Below are positions 34,738-43,453 of a stretch of 53,441 nucleotides of DNA, in pieces. Below the pieces are notes generated by a model. The model searched no databases, was not told where the DNA came from, and saw nothing but the letters and a program-made list of their open reading frames with translations. Position 1 is the first letter of the stretch. Every line of letters starts with the position of its first letter. The position numbers and the translations under genes are program-made. The stretch is from Thermoplasmata archaeon (GTDB lineage Archaea > Thermoplasmatota > Thermoplasmata > Lutacidiplasmatales > UBA184). Where the stretch lies: NCBI GenBank assembly GCA_022750335.1, contig JAKIVX010000002.1, positions 1 to 53,441 on the forward strand, in the 5' to 3' direction.

Positions 34738-36078
34738 TCAGTCCGCCGGCGCTTCGGCGTTGCCGAACTGCTTCTCGAGCTGGCGGCGGAGACGTCGGTT
34801 CGAGACCAGGCCGTGGGCCGCCTTCTTGGTCGACTCGTAGTGCTTCAGCAGGCCCCGGACCTCCTGGGGCTTCTGTCCGCTGCCTCGGGCGATCCGGTGC
34901 ACGCGGTCGGCCTTGATGACGTGGGGATTGTCGAGTTCCTCACCGGTCATCGAATCCATGATCGACCGGAACCGGCGCAACCGCTGCTGCGTCGCATCGA
35001 GCGTCTTCTGATCGACCTTGGCCGCCCCGATGCCGGGGAAGAGGGACATGAGCTTCGACATCGGGCCCATCTCCCCGAGGGAAGCGAGTTGCGAGCGCAT
35101 ATCGCGCAGCGTGAAACGACCCGACATGAGGTTCTGGGCCGCCTTCTCGGCCGACTCCTTGTCGGAGAGCTCGTCGAATCGTTCGAGGAGGGTCTGGATG
35201 TCGCCCATACCGAGCAGCCGGGAGACGAACCGGGTCGGCTCGAACCGCTCGAACTCGTCGATGTGTTCGCCGGTCCCGAGGAACAGGATCGGCGCCCCGC
35301 TCGCCGAGACGGCCGAGAGAGCGCCGCCTCCTTTGGCCGAGCCGTCCATCTTGGTCAGGATGACCCCCGTGAGTCCGACCGCCTCGTGGAACGCCTGCGC
35401 GCTCCGTCCCGCGGTCTGCCCCATGGCCGCGTCCAGGACGAGCAGCGTCTCGTCCGGCTGCAGGACGGCCCGGACTCGTTTCAGCTCCGCGATGAGGTCG
35501 GGGTCGATGCCACTCCGTCCGGCGGTGTCGACGATCACGGCCAAGTGGGCCGGGAAATGGGCCAGGGCCTCCTGGACAATGACCTCGGCCCGCCGCTCGG
35601 CGCGGTTCGAGTAGAACTCACACCCGACCTTGAGAGCGAGCTGCTCGAGCTGGTCCACCGCTGCGGGCCGATGCACATCCGCGGCCACCAGGCCGACCCG
35701 GACCCCTTTCTTCTGGAAGTATCGGGCGAGTTTGCCCGCGGTGGTCGTCTTTCCCTGGCCGAACAGGCCGGCGAGGAGGATGCGCTTGGGTTTGAGGTCG
35801 AACGGGCGTTCCTTGCCGAGGATCCCTCGGATCTCCTCGTAGATGATCCGGATGAGAAAGTCCCGCAGGCTCGCCCCCGCGGGCGGTTTCTCCGTGGTGG
35901 CCCGGGTGCGAACCCGTTTCGTCAGGTCGAGGCTCAGTTGGACGTTGACGTCGGCCTGCAGGAGCGCCCGCTGGATGTCGCGGACCACCTCCGCCAGGAG
36001 CGCCTCATCGACAGTGGAGCCCCGAGCGATCTTTTGGAGAACCCCCCGAAGGGATTTTCCGAGCGAATCGAGGACCAT
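34738..36078 (-). CDS. srp54: Signal recognition particle GTPase SRP54
   Basis: Binds signal sequences with 7S RNA and targets ribosomes to the membrane. In its 446 residues: N domain (about 1-90), G domain with GLFGQGKTTTAGKLA, DVHRPAAVDQL, DTAGR and TKMDGSAKGGGALS, and M domain (about 300-430) with methionine-rich FTLRDMRSQLASLGEMG and the RNA-binding RVHRIARGSGQKPQEV. The ATG at 36078 is chosen because a TATA box lies between it and an in-frame start at 36147. The 446-residue length is normal for the family. Confidence 0.97.
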   Translation of the reverse strand: MVLDSLGKSLRGVLQKIARGSTVDEALLAEVVRDIQRALLQADVNVQLSLDLTKRVRTRATTEKPPAGASLRDFLIRIIYEEIRGILGKERPFDLKPKRILLAGLFGQGKTTTAGKLARYFQKKGVRVGLVAADVHRPAAVDQLEQLALKVGCEFYSNRAERRAEVIVQEALAHFPAHLAVIVDTAGRSGIDPDLIAELKRVRAVLQPDETLLVLDAAMGQTAGRSAQAFHEAVGLTGVILTKMDGSAKGGGALSAVSASGAPILFLGTGEHIDEFERFEPTRFVSRLLGMGDIQTLLERFDELSDKESAEKAAQNLMSGRFTLRDMRSQLASLGEMGPMSKLMSLFPGIGAAKVDQKTLDATQQRLRRFRSIMDSMTGEELDNPHVIKADRVHRIARGSGQKPQEVRGLLKHYESTKKAAHGLVSNRRLRRQLEKQFGNAEAPAD

Positions 36079-36121
36079 GGACCCACCACCGCCGCGAGCA
36101 GTCGGTACCCAAAGATGGGCG

Positions 36122-36132
36122 CCTGTATATGT
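36122..36132 (-). promoter_or_regulatory. TATA box of the srp54 operon
   Basis: The minus strand reads CATATACAGG, about 50 bases before the ATG at 36078, giving a leader of roughly 20-25 bases. Confidence 0.5.
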
Positions 36133-36205
36133 CAGGGCGCGTCCCACCGAGGCACGGCGCTCGCAAGCCTCTTAACGGTAGACGAGGCTGTTGAGGTCGA
36201 AATAC

Positions 36206-37666
36206 ATGACCGCCGACGCGGCCGCCGCTCCGAAGGTCGTCCCGCCCAAGCTCAACCCGGTTCGGGTGCCGATCGCTGAAGAACCGGTCGGGGAACGTAC
36301 CCAGGACTTCCGCGAGGTTCTCCACGCGTATTCGAAGGAGGACGCGATCCTCGAGGCGAAGCGGTGCATCCAATGCCGCCGTCCCTGGTGCGTCGAAGCC
36401 TGTCCGATCACGCAGGACGCCCGGGAGTACATCCGACTCATCGCGATCGACGATTTCAACGGTGCGGCCCGCGTGACGCTCGACGAGAACCCGCTCGCGA
36501 CGAGCTTGTGCAAGGTGTGCTACCACTACTGCGAGGACGCGTGCGTCGTCAAGAAGAAGGGGGTCCCGATCGCCATCCGCCACTTGAAGCGGGCGGCGCT
36601 CGACTTCGGTGAGAGCGACCTCGTCTACGTCCCGTCGAAACCCAAGAACCAGCGGGTCGCGGTCGTGGGAGCGGGCCCCGCGGGCCTGATGGCCGCATGG
36701 GAGCTCGGCGTCCGTGGGTACAGCGTGACGGTGTTCGAAGCCGAGGAACGCTACGGCGGCCTCATGCAAACCATCCCGGCGTACCGGATGACGGACGCGG
36801 ACGTTGAGGCGGACCGGGCCCGCTACCGCGACCTGGACGTCACGTTCATCAAAGGGACGAAGGTCGGGCGCGACCTGCCGGTGGAGCAGTTGATGACCCA
36901 GGATGGCTACCAAGCCGTCTTCGTATCCATCGGTACCTCGACCCACCGGACCCTCGGAGTACCGGGCGAGGAACTTCCCGAGGTCGTTCCGGCGCTCCAG
37001 TTCCTGAAGCTGTTGAACCGCGGAATTGAAGTCCCGATCGGCCACGAGGTAGTCGTCGTGGGCGGCGGGGACGTGGCGATGGATTCGGTCCGATCGGCTC
37101 TGCGCCTGTCGCACGGAGGCCACGTGACCTTGATCTACCGGAGGGGCCGCGAAGAGATGCCGGCCGACCCGGAAGAAGTGCACGGGGCCGAGCACGAGGG
37201 GATCCGATTCCTGTTCCAGCGCGCTCCGGTCCGGATCTTGGGCGCCGAGCATGTGGAGGGGATCTCGGTCCAATCGATCGAGCTCGGACCTCCGGATGCC
37301 GGCGGACGACGAAGCCCCGTCCCGGTACCCGGGTCGGAGGAGACCATTCCCTGCGACACCGTCATCGTCGCGGTCGGACAGAAGGCGGACCTCGCGGGGT
37401 TCGGTCCCGACCTCGACTTGAAGCTCAGCTCCCAGGGCTGGCCCGAAGGCAAGCAGCCCGGGTTCGGGACCGCCGTTCCGGGGGTGTTTGCCGCGGGAGG
37501 GCGATCGGTCGTATACGCCATGGGCACAGCGACCGAAGCGGCGGATGCGATCGACGCGTACCTCTCCGCCAAACGGGGTGAGCCGACGGGCCCGCGCCCC
37601 GACCCGTTCGGGGGCACCGGAACGTTCTCAAAACCGGCCGGCTACACGACGCCGATCCGGGTGTGA
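36206..37666 (+). CDS. GltD-like FAD/NAD(P) oxidoreductase with two iron-sulfur motifs
   Basis: 486 residues related to the small (beta) subunit of glutamate synthase and to NfnB/SudA-type enzymes. The N-terminal ferredoxin-like part has CIQCRRPWCVEACPI and CKVCYHYCEDACV, enough for two [4Fe-4S] clusters. FAD binding follows (VAVVGAGPAGLMAAWELG) and NAD(P) binding (VVVVGGGDVAMDSVRSALR). GVFAAGG lies near the C-terminus. No glutamate synthase large subunit is nearby, so the partner and electron acceptor are open. The ATG at 36206 is about 30 bases after a CTTAACG box. A TTG at 36191 is the alternative. Confidence 0.88.
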   Translation: MTADAAAAPKVVPPKLNPVRVPIAEEPVGERTQDFREVLHAYSKEDAILEAKRCIQCRRPWCVEACPITQDAREYIRLIAIDDFNGAARVTLDENPLATSLCKVCYHYCEDACVVKKKGVPIAIRHLKRAALDFGESDLVYVPSKPKNQRVAVVGAGPAGLMAAWELGVRGYSVTVFEAEERYGGLMQTIPAYRMTDADVEADRARYRDLDVTFIKGTKVGRDLPVEQLMTQDGYQAVFVSIGTSTHRTLGVPGEELPEVVPALQFLKLLNRGIEVPIGHEVVVVGGGDVAMDSVRSALRLSHGGHVTLIYRRGREEMPADPEEVHGAEHEGIRFLFQRAPVRILGAEHVEGISVQSIELGPPDAGGRRSPVPVPGSEETIPCDTVIVAVGQKADLAGFGPDLDLKLSSQGWPEGKQPGFGTAVPGVFAAGGRSVVYAMGTATEAADAIDAYLSAKRGEPTGPRPDPFGGTGTFSKPAGYTTPIRV

Positions 37667-37688
37667 TCTCGCCCCCGAAGCTGGGGGA

Positions 37689-37699
37689 ATGTATTTCCC
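37689..37699 (+). promoter_or_regulatory. TATA box inside an inverted repeat, second sedolisin gene
   Basis: ATGTATTTCC is centred about 30 bases before the ATG at 37724. It is embedded in the inverted repeat GGGGAA-TGTA(T)-TTCCCC (37684-37700), a possible operator overlapping the promoter. The overlap with a preceding CCCC...GGGG hairpin may also end the upstream transcript. Confidence 0.4.
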
Positions 37700-37723
37700 C
37701 ACCCCCAAGGCTCCGGTAGTCAC

Positions 37724-40144
37724 ATGACCCGTCTGTCGCCGCGACGTCGGGGCCCCACCCTGCTTTGGACAGGGGCGCTGGTACTCGCGCTGTTACTCGC
37801 TACGTTCCTCTCGGCCGTGGGACCGACGGTCGCCGCATCGGCGTCTGCTTCCGGAGCGGAGGTCCGGTCCGCCTTCGTGGCGAGCACGGGGTACAGTCCC
37901 TCGCTCCTCGAACGTGTCGCCGACCCGAGTCCGGCGGTCGGCACGCTCAGCGTCGTGGTGACGTTCCACCCAACCGATCCGCTGCTATTTGATGTGCCCA
38001 CGTCGGGTGCCCGTCCCCTGACCGTGGCGGAGATCGGGAACGAGTTCGGCCTCTCCCCCAGTGCCTACCATGCGGCCGAGTCCTACTTTCTGACGCAAGG
38101 GCTGACCATCGAACACTCGGGAGCGGACCGACTTTCGCTCACGGTCGGGGGGCCCGTCAGCGCCGTCGACCGGGCGTTTTCGACCTCGCTCGACCAGGCA
38201 ACCTACGACCACCGGTCGGTAGAGCTCCCCGCGACCGCGCCCGCGCTCCCTCCCAGCCTGGAGTCGGAGGTCGCCGGCATCACCGGCCTCACCTCTGGAT
38301 TCGACCAATTCCTCCTCCCCTTGTCGGACCCGCAGCTCCACGCCACCGCGGCCCCGTCCCAAGGGTCGAGCGACCTCGTGACCCCGTCGATCGCCCGTCA
38401 GATCTACGCCGCGTCGAACCTGTACAACGTATCCGGGACCTCCCACTTCGCCACCGGCGAGAACATCGTACTCCTCCTCTGGGGAGACGGCTATAGCCCG
38501 ACCGACCTCGCGACGTTCTTCTCCTCCTACTATCCCGCCGGCGATTTTCCTGCCGTCACCCTGCATTCGGACCCGATCGATGGTGCACCGGCCCCCTCCC
38601 CCCAGGCGGTGGACGACCCCAGCGGCGCCCCCGAAGAACTCACGCTGGACTTGGAGTGGTCCGGGTCCCTCGCGCCGGGGGCCACGCTGAACGCCGTCTA
38701 CGCTCCCGACGGCCCCAGCTCGGACAGCTACTCGCCGACGGATGCCTCCATGGCCGATGCGCTGCACGCGGCGGTCACCGGAATCTCGGGCGTCGACGCG
38801 ATATCAATGTCGTTTGGGACGGCGGAGAATACGGCTTCGGGTCTCGAATCGGCTTGGACCACCGACCTCGCGGAAGCGGCACAGGAACAGATCACGCTTC
38901 TCGCGGCCACCGGCGATACGGGTGGCGACTCCAGCGTGACCGGAGGTTGCTCGGGCGTCGTGCAACCGGATTATCCGGCGTCGGACCCTGGCGTGATCGC
39001 GGTTGGCGGAACGGACCCTGTGCTGGCCCGGAATGTCGTGGGCCAGGTCACTGGGATCGCCTCTGAATCCGCATGGGCGGATTCCGGAGGGGGCTATTCG
39101 ACCACGTACTCGGCGCCGAGCTGGCAACTGGTCGGGAGCGCAGCGGGACCGATCCGGTCGGCGGGAGGGTTCCGAGGAATGCCGGACGTCTCCGCGTCGG
39201 CCGCGGACAACTTCGTGTACTACGATGGGCTCGAGCAGACGGGCGCGGGAACCAGCTTCGCCACCCCCTTGTGGGCGGGTCTCATCACTGAGATGGACGC
39301 CCTCCACGGGAGCCCGCTCGGTTTCCTCACGCCCCGTCTGTACTACATCGGGTCGTCCGAACCGAATGGAACGGTCGCCAACGGCCTCGTGGACGTAACG
39401 TCCGGGGCGAACTGCCTCGGTCCGGCGACCCGAGGATGGGACTCCGCGACCGGTTGGGGAACCCCTCGGGCCCTCCTGCTCTACGCCGACCTGACCTCGA
39501 CCTTTGTCAACCTCTCCGTGGACGCTACGCCCTCGCCGGTCGGTCCGGGCGGGGAACTCACTGTGGGAGCCCATCTGGCCAACGCGACGACCCGAGCCCC
39601 GATCGCGGGCGTTGCGGTCGTCGTCACGGTGACGGCCGACACGACCTTCGGACCGTGCGGCGGCACCTTCGGGAGCGCCGACCCAGCGACCAATGCGAGC
39701 GGGGACGTCTCGGTCGTGGTCTCAATCCCCAGCTGTTACTTGGGGACCCGGGCGGTGGTATCGGTCGCCGTGATGTCGAGCGGACTCTTTGGCTCCAACG
39801 AGACCACCATCGGGGTCAACCTGCTCGGGTACCTTGGATTCCTCGGTCCCATCACCGTGTACCCCAACGACGTCGCCGTCTACCTACTCATCATGTCGGC
39901 CGCGATCGCCATCGGGTACGTGCTCGGTCGAGGACCTCCGGGACAGCACCGTTCCTCTCCGTCCCCTCCTCCTTCCGCTTCGAATCCAAGCCCATCCCCC
40001 ACCGTCCCCCCAGAATCGGTGGGGGCTCCGCCGTCGCCGGAAACATCCGCCGCGACTTGGGTGGTGGGACCGACGGTGTCGAGCCCGCCCTCCGGCCGAA
40101 CTCCCCCGCCTCCCGAGGAGTACTCACGCCCTCCTTCGCCCTGA
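37724..40144 (+). CDS. Second cell-surface sedolisin (S53 protease) with C-terminal anchor
   Basis: 806 residues: signal segment (about 12-38), pro-kumamolisin domain (about 65-200), S53 catalytic domain (about 215-590), an Ig-like beta region (about 595-690), a membrane helix (about 700-722) and a long proline/serine-rich tail. Catalytic residues are Glu305 and Asp309 (PEELTLDLEW), Asp398 (ATGDTGG) and Ser511 (GAGTSFATP). The calcium-site end GWDSATGWGTP is present. It has no PKD repeats, unlike the sedolisin at 8970-12845, and the two catalytic domains are clearly diverged. Expected to act on protein outside the cell, probably at acid pH. Confidence 0.93.
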   Translation: MTRLSPRRRGPTLLWTGALVLALLLATFLSAVGPTVAASASASGAEVRSAFVASTGYSPSLLERVADPSPAVGTLSVVVTFHPTDPLLFDVPTSGARPLTVAEIGNEFGLSPSAYHAAESYFLTQGLTIEHSGADRLSLTVGGPVSAVDRAFSTSLDQATYDHRSVELPATAPALPPSLESEVAGITGLTSGFDQFLLPLSDPQLHATAAPSQGSSDLVTPSIARQIYAASNLYNVSGTSHFATGENIVLLLWGDGYSPTDLATFFSSYYPAGDFPAVTLHSDPIDGAPAPSPQAVDDPSGAPEELTLDLEWSGSLAPGATLNAVYAPDGPSSDSYSPTDASMADALHAAVTGISGVDAISMSFGTAENTASGLESAWTTDLAEAAQEQITLLAATGDTGGDSSVTGGCSGVVQPDYPASDPGVIAVGGTDPVLARNVVGQVTGIASESAWADSGGGYSTTYSAPSWQLVGSAAGPIRSAGGFRGMPDVSASAADNFVYYDGLEQTGAGTSFATPLWAGLITEMDALHGSPLGFLTPRLYYIGSSEPNGTVANGLVDVTSGANCLGPATRGWDSATGWGTPRALLLYADLTSTFVNLSVDATPSPVGPGGELTVGAHLANATTRAPIAGVAVVVTVTADTTFGPCGGTFGSADPATNASGDVSVVVSIPSCYLGTRAVVSVAVMSSGLFGSNETTIGVNLLGYLGFLGPITVYPNDVAVYLLIMSAAIAIGYVLGRGPPGQHRSSPSPPPSASNPSPSPTVPPESVGAPPSPETSAATWVVGPTVSSPPSGRTPPPPEEYSRPPSP

Positions 40145-40175
40145 AACGGGCCCCGCGGCGGCGGTTCACCGAAAT

Positions 40176-40184
40176 GGCTTAACC
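40176..40184 (+). promoter_or_regulatory. TATA-like box for pheS
   Basis: GGCTTAACC is centred about 25 bases before the GTG at 40206 and supports that start and leaderless transcription. Confidence 0.45.
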
Positions 40185-40205
40185 CACACCCTCCGTGGGC
40201 CACCC

Positions 40206-41735
40206 GTGTCGGACCCTTCCGAGGAACCTCCGGTCGGGTCTACCCCCGTCACGCTCTCGGATCCGGAGCGCGCGGTCCTGGTGAGCCTGCGGGCGTCGGA
40301 CGAGCTCCCTCTCGAAGAGGATCAGGTTGCGAGCGCGGCGGCCCTGCCGCTTGACCAGGTCCGCGGCAGCCTTCAACGTCTCCGTTCGAAACATCTCGCC
40401 ACCGTCGAGGAGGAACATCTCGCGGTCCGGTCGCTGACCCCCCGAGGACAGAGCGCGCTCGCGGAAGGACTCCCCGAGCGGAGGTTTCTCGCCGCGCTCG
40501 CTCGCCGGGGGGGCCGTCTCACGGTCGAGGAAGCCCGAACGGAGGGGCTTTCCGATGAGGAACGGTCGGCGGCGATCGGGATCCTTCGGCGACGCCAACT
40601 CCTGGCGGACGGATTCCCGTTCCGGTTGAAGGAGGAGACGACCCTCGACGATCGACTGTTCCCCGAGGAGGTCGTCCTCAAGCAGGTCGCGAACGACGAG
40701 GAGGAGCTCGACGAGGCTGTCCTCTCCGCGCTCGAACGCCGTGGCCTGGTCCGGATCGAGCATCGATCGATCAAGCGCTGGTCGCCCTCTGAGGAGGGGC
40801 GACGGCTCCCGCTGGCCACGGCCGACGAACCGCTCTGGGGCGCACTGACACCGGCCGACCTGGTCTCGGGCGCTTGGAAGGGCCGGCAGTACCGCCCCTA
40901 CGACGTCCGCGCCGCCGTGCCGTACTCGCGCGGAGCTCGCGAGAATCCGTACGTCGCCTGGCTGGACGAGTTCGCCGATATTCTGGTGGGGCTGGGGTTC
41001 GAGGAGACGGCCGGCCCGCTGCTCGAGACAGAGTTCTGGAACAACGACGTGCTGTTCATGCCGCAGGATCACCCGGCCCGCTCGATCCACGACGCCTTCT
41101 GGCCCGAAGGGGTCGCGGGTCATCCCCCTCCCGCCGATCTCCTCGGCCGCGTGGCCGCGGCGCATGAGGGACGAGCGCTCCCGGGCGAGGCCGTGCCGAT
41201 TGGCCCGGGGTGGGGAGGCTCGTACGACACGACCATCGCCCAACGACCCGTACTCCGTTCCCAGACCACGGCGGTGAGTGCGCGCTACCTCGCCGGCCGC
41301 CCGGTCCCCCCGTTCCGCACGTTCTCGATCGACCGGAACTTCCGGGTGGAGTCGGTGGATGCGCGCCACCATCTGGAGTTCCAGCAGTGCGAGGGGATCG
41401 TCGGCGAGGAGGGCGTGACGCTCCGTCATTTGGTCGGAGTGTTCCGCGAGCTCACGGAAGCGATCGGGATCCCCGAGCTCAAGATCCGGCCGAGCTACTT
41501 CCCGTTCACCGAGCCCTCCATCGAGGGATACGTTCGACACCCCCGGCTCGGGTGGATCGAGGTTCTGCCGGGCGGACTGTTCCGACCCGAGGTTCTCCGA
41601 CCGCTCGGAGTCGAGGTGCCCGTGGCCGCGTGGGGCATCGGCGTGACCCGTCTCGCGATGGTGGCTCTCGGCGCGAGCGACATTCGGGAGCTGTTCTGCG
41701 ATGACCTCGACCTGTTGACCCGCGGAGGACCTTAG
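40206..41735 (+). CDS. pheS: Phenylalanine--tRNA ligase alpha subunit
   Basis: Catalytic subunit of the archaeal PheRS heterotetramer, 509 residues. The N-terminal third (about 1-180) is made of winged-helix-like tRNA-binding repeats. The class II core follows with PLLETEFWNNDVLFMPQDHPAR (motif 1 side), FRTFSIDRNFRVESVDARHH and EFQQCEGIV (motif 2 region), IKIRPSYFPFTEPS-type substrate loop and motif 3 WGIGVTRLAM. The GTG start fits the upstream TATA-like box. The stop abuts the ATG of pheT. Confidence 0.96.
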   Translation: MSDPSEEPPVGSTPVTLSDPERAVLVSLRASDELPLEEDQVASAAALPLDQVRGSLQRLRSKHLATVEEEHLAVRSLTPRGQSALAEGLPERRFLAALARRGGRLTVEEARTEGLSDEERSAAIGILRRRQLLADGFPFRLKEETTLDDRLFPEEVVLKQVANDEEELDEAVLSALERRGLVRIEHRSIKRWSPSEEGRRLPLATADEPLWGALTPADLVSGAWKGRQYRPYDVRAAVPYSRGARENPYVAWLDEFADILVGLGFEETAGPLLETEFWNNDVLFMPQDHPARSIHDAFWPEGVAGHPPPADLLGRVAAAHEGRALPGEAVPIGPGWGGSYDTTIAQRPVLRSQTTAVSARYLAGRPVPPFRTFSIDRNFRVESVDARHHLEFQQCEGIVGEEGVTLRHLVGVFRELTEAIGIPELKIRPSYFPFTEPSIEGYVRHPRLGWIEVLPGGLFRPEVLRPLGVEVPVAAWGIGVTRLAMVALGASDIRELFCDDLDLLTRGGP

Positions 41736-43430
41736 ATGCCGGTGGCGATCCTCTCCGCGGAACGCTTGCGTTCCCTGCTGGCCAATCCCCCCTCCGACCT
41801 CGCGCTGGACGACATCCTCTTCGCGTCCAAGGCGGAGGTCGAAACCCGGGACGGCGACGATCTCACGCTCTCCGTCACCCCCGACCGGCTCGACCTCCTG
41901 AGCGAGGCCGGACTTGCCCTGCACATCGCGGGAGTGACCGACGCGGCGAGCGGACGACCCCACGTTCGCGAAACGCTGCATCCACCCGCGCGATACGTGA
42001 CCGTCGACCGCTCGGTGATGGGGGTTCGTCCGTACATTTCGGTGGTCGTCCTCGATGCTCCGGAGTCGGGCTCGGGCTTGGACGAGGGGACGCTCGCGGA
42101 AGCGATCCGGTTCCAGGAGCTCCTCCATGCCACCCTCGGTCGGGACCGCCGGGCCGCCAGCCTGGGAATCTACCCGCTCGAGCGGCTCAACTTCCCGCTC
42201 CGATATTCGCTCGAACCCATCTCGTCGGTACGCTTCGTCCCCCTGGACGGCGCCGAGGAGGTGGAAGGGGGGACGTTCTTCGCGACCCACCCAATGGCCG
42301 CCCACTATGGGGCCCTGGGTCGACTCGCCGACTCGTGCCTGACACTACGAGACGCGCGCGACACGATCCTCAGCCTCCCCCCGGTCTTGAACGGTAGGAC
42401 GGCGGGGGAGGCGCGCGTGGGGGACCGTTCGCTCGTCCTGGAAGCGACGGGAACCCGGGAGCGGTCGGTGCGCGAAGCGCTGGGGCTACTCCTCGTCGTT
42501 TTTGCGGCTCGAGGCTGGACCGCCGCTCCGGTCGCGGTGCAGGGCCCCGGCTCCGAGTCCGTGGACGGGGCTTCGGTCTACGGACCCCGAGCAGTGGCGC
42601 TCCCGTCGGTGGTCCTCCGTGCGATCACGGGGGACGCACTCCCGAGTGCGGAGGTGGAGCACCGACTCTCCCGGGCCCGCCTCGGAGTCCGCCCGCACTC
42701 CGGCGGTTGGCTGGTCGAGGTTCCCCCTTGGAGGCCCGACCTGTTGACCGCGGTCGACCTCGCCGAAGACATCGTCCTCATCGCCGGAGTGCGACCTCAG
42801 GATGGGATCCTGTTGCCGAGCCGGACCCGGGGCCGCCGCCTGGCGGAGACCCGATTTCGCAAAAGGGTCCGTTCGCTGCTCACGGGTCTCGGCTACGCGG
42901 AGCCGCACACGCCGCTCCTCGTTTCCGCCGAAACCGTGGAGCGCGCCGGGAGCCTGGAAGCGATCCGTCTTCGCAACCCCGTTTCCGCCGAGTTCTCCGT
43001 GCTGCGGGACCGCCTGCTGCTCTCCCACTTGGATGTCCTCGGCCGGAACACGCGGCTCTCCTACCCTCAGCGGTTCGCCGAGGTGGGGCCGGTGATCGTG
43101 CGGTCCGAAAAGGCGGAGGGAGGCGGTGCGACCCGCTACCACGCGAGTGGTCTCCTCGCCGCCGAATCGGCCGGGTTCGCGGACGCCGTTTCCTGGGTCG
43201 ACTATCTGCTGCGCGCGGTGGACGTGACCGCGGTGCGGGAACCGGCGGAGTTGCCCTTCCTCATCTCCGGACGATCCGCACGCGCCCGAGTGGCGGGCGA
43301 ACCGATCGCCGAGATGGGGGAGCTCCACCCGCGGGTGCTCGAGAGCCTCGGTGTCCCGGTTCCGGTCGCGTGGGCGGAGATCGACCTCTCGGCCCTCTGG
43401 AACCTCGTTCGGCGCCGCGAAGGCGATTAA
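41736..43430 (+). CDS. pheT: Phenylalanine--tRNA ligase beta subunit
   Basis: 564 residues, archaeal/eukaryotic-type PheT. It shows SVTPDRLDLLSEAGLA near residue 50, the B3/B4 domain (about 90-270), the B5 domain (about 275-350, with VEVPPWRPDLLTAVDLAEDI) and a degenerate class II core ending in GELHPRVLESLGVPVPVAWAE. It begins on the base after the pheS stop, so the two subunits are translated together. The promoter of the next gene overlaps its stop codon. Confidence 0.96.
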   Translation: MPVAILSAERLRSLLANPPSDLALDDILFASKAEVETRDGDDLTLSVTPDRLDLLSEAGLALHIAGVTDAASGRPHVRETLHPPARYVTVDRSVMGVRPYISVVVLDAPESGSGLDEGTLAEAIRFQELLHATLGRDRRAASLGIYPLERLNFPLRYSLEPISSVRFVPLDGAEEVEGGTFFATHPMAAHYGALGRLADSCLTLRDARDTILSLPPVLNGRTAGEARVGDRSLVLEATGTRERSVREALGLLLVVFAARGWTAAPVAVQGPGSESVDGASVYGPRAVALPSVVLRAITGDALPSAEVEHRLSRARLGVRPHSGGWLVEVPPWRPDLLTAVDLAEDIVLIAGVRPQDGILLPSRTRGRRLAETRFRKRVRSLLTGLGYAEPHTPLLVSAETVERAGSLEAIRLRNPVSAEFSVLRDRLLLSHLDVLGRNTRLSYPQRFAEVGPVIVRSEKAEGGGATRYHASGLLAAESAGFADAVSWVDYLLRAVDVTAVREPAELPFLISGRSARARVAGEPIAEMGELHPRVLESLGVPVPVAWAEIDLSALWNLVRRREGD

Positions 43431-43434
43431 TAGC
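43425..43434 (+). promoter_or_regulatory. TATA box for methylmalonyl-CoA mutase, overlapping the pheT stop
   Basis: GATTAATAGC is centred about 25 bases before the ATG at 43454 and includes the pheT TAA. The mutase gene therefore has its own leaderless promoter despite the short gap. Confidence 0.5.
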
Positions 43435-43453
43435 CAATCCCGGTCCTCGCGCG

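Noticed and set aside
36079-36147. Longer SRP54 start at 36147
   Set aside because: The TATA box at 36122-36132 lies inside this extension, and the extra residues do not resemble the N domain.
40179-42305. A 708-codon open frame on the minus strand opposite pheS and pheT
   Set aside because: It lies wholly opposite two strongly recognised genes, has arginine/glutamate-biased nonsense composition and no motif. GC-rich codon use creates such antisense frames throughout the window.
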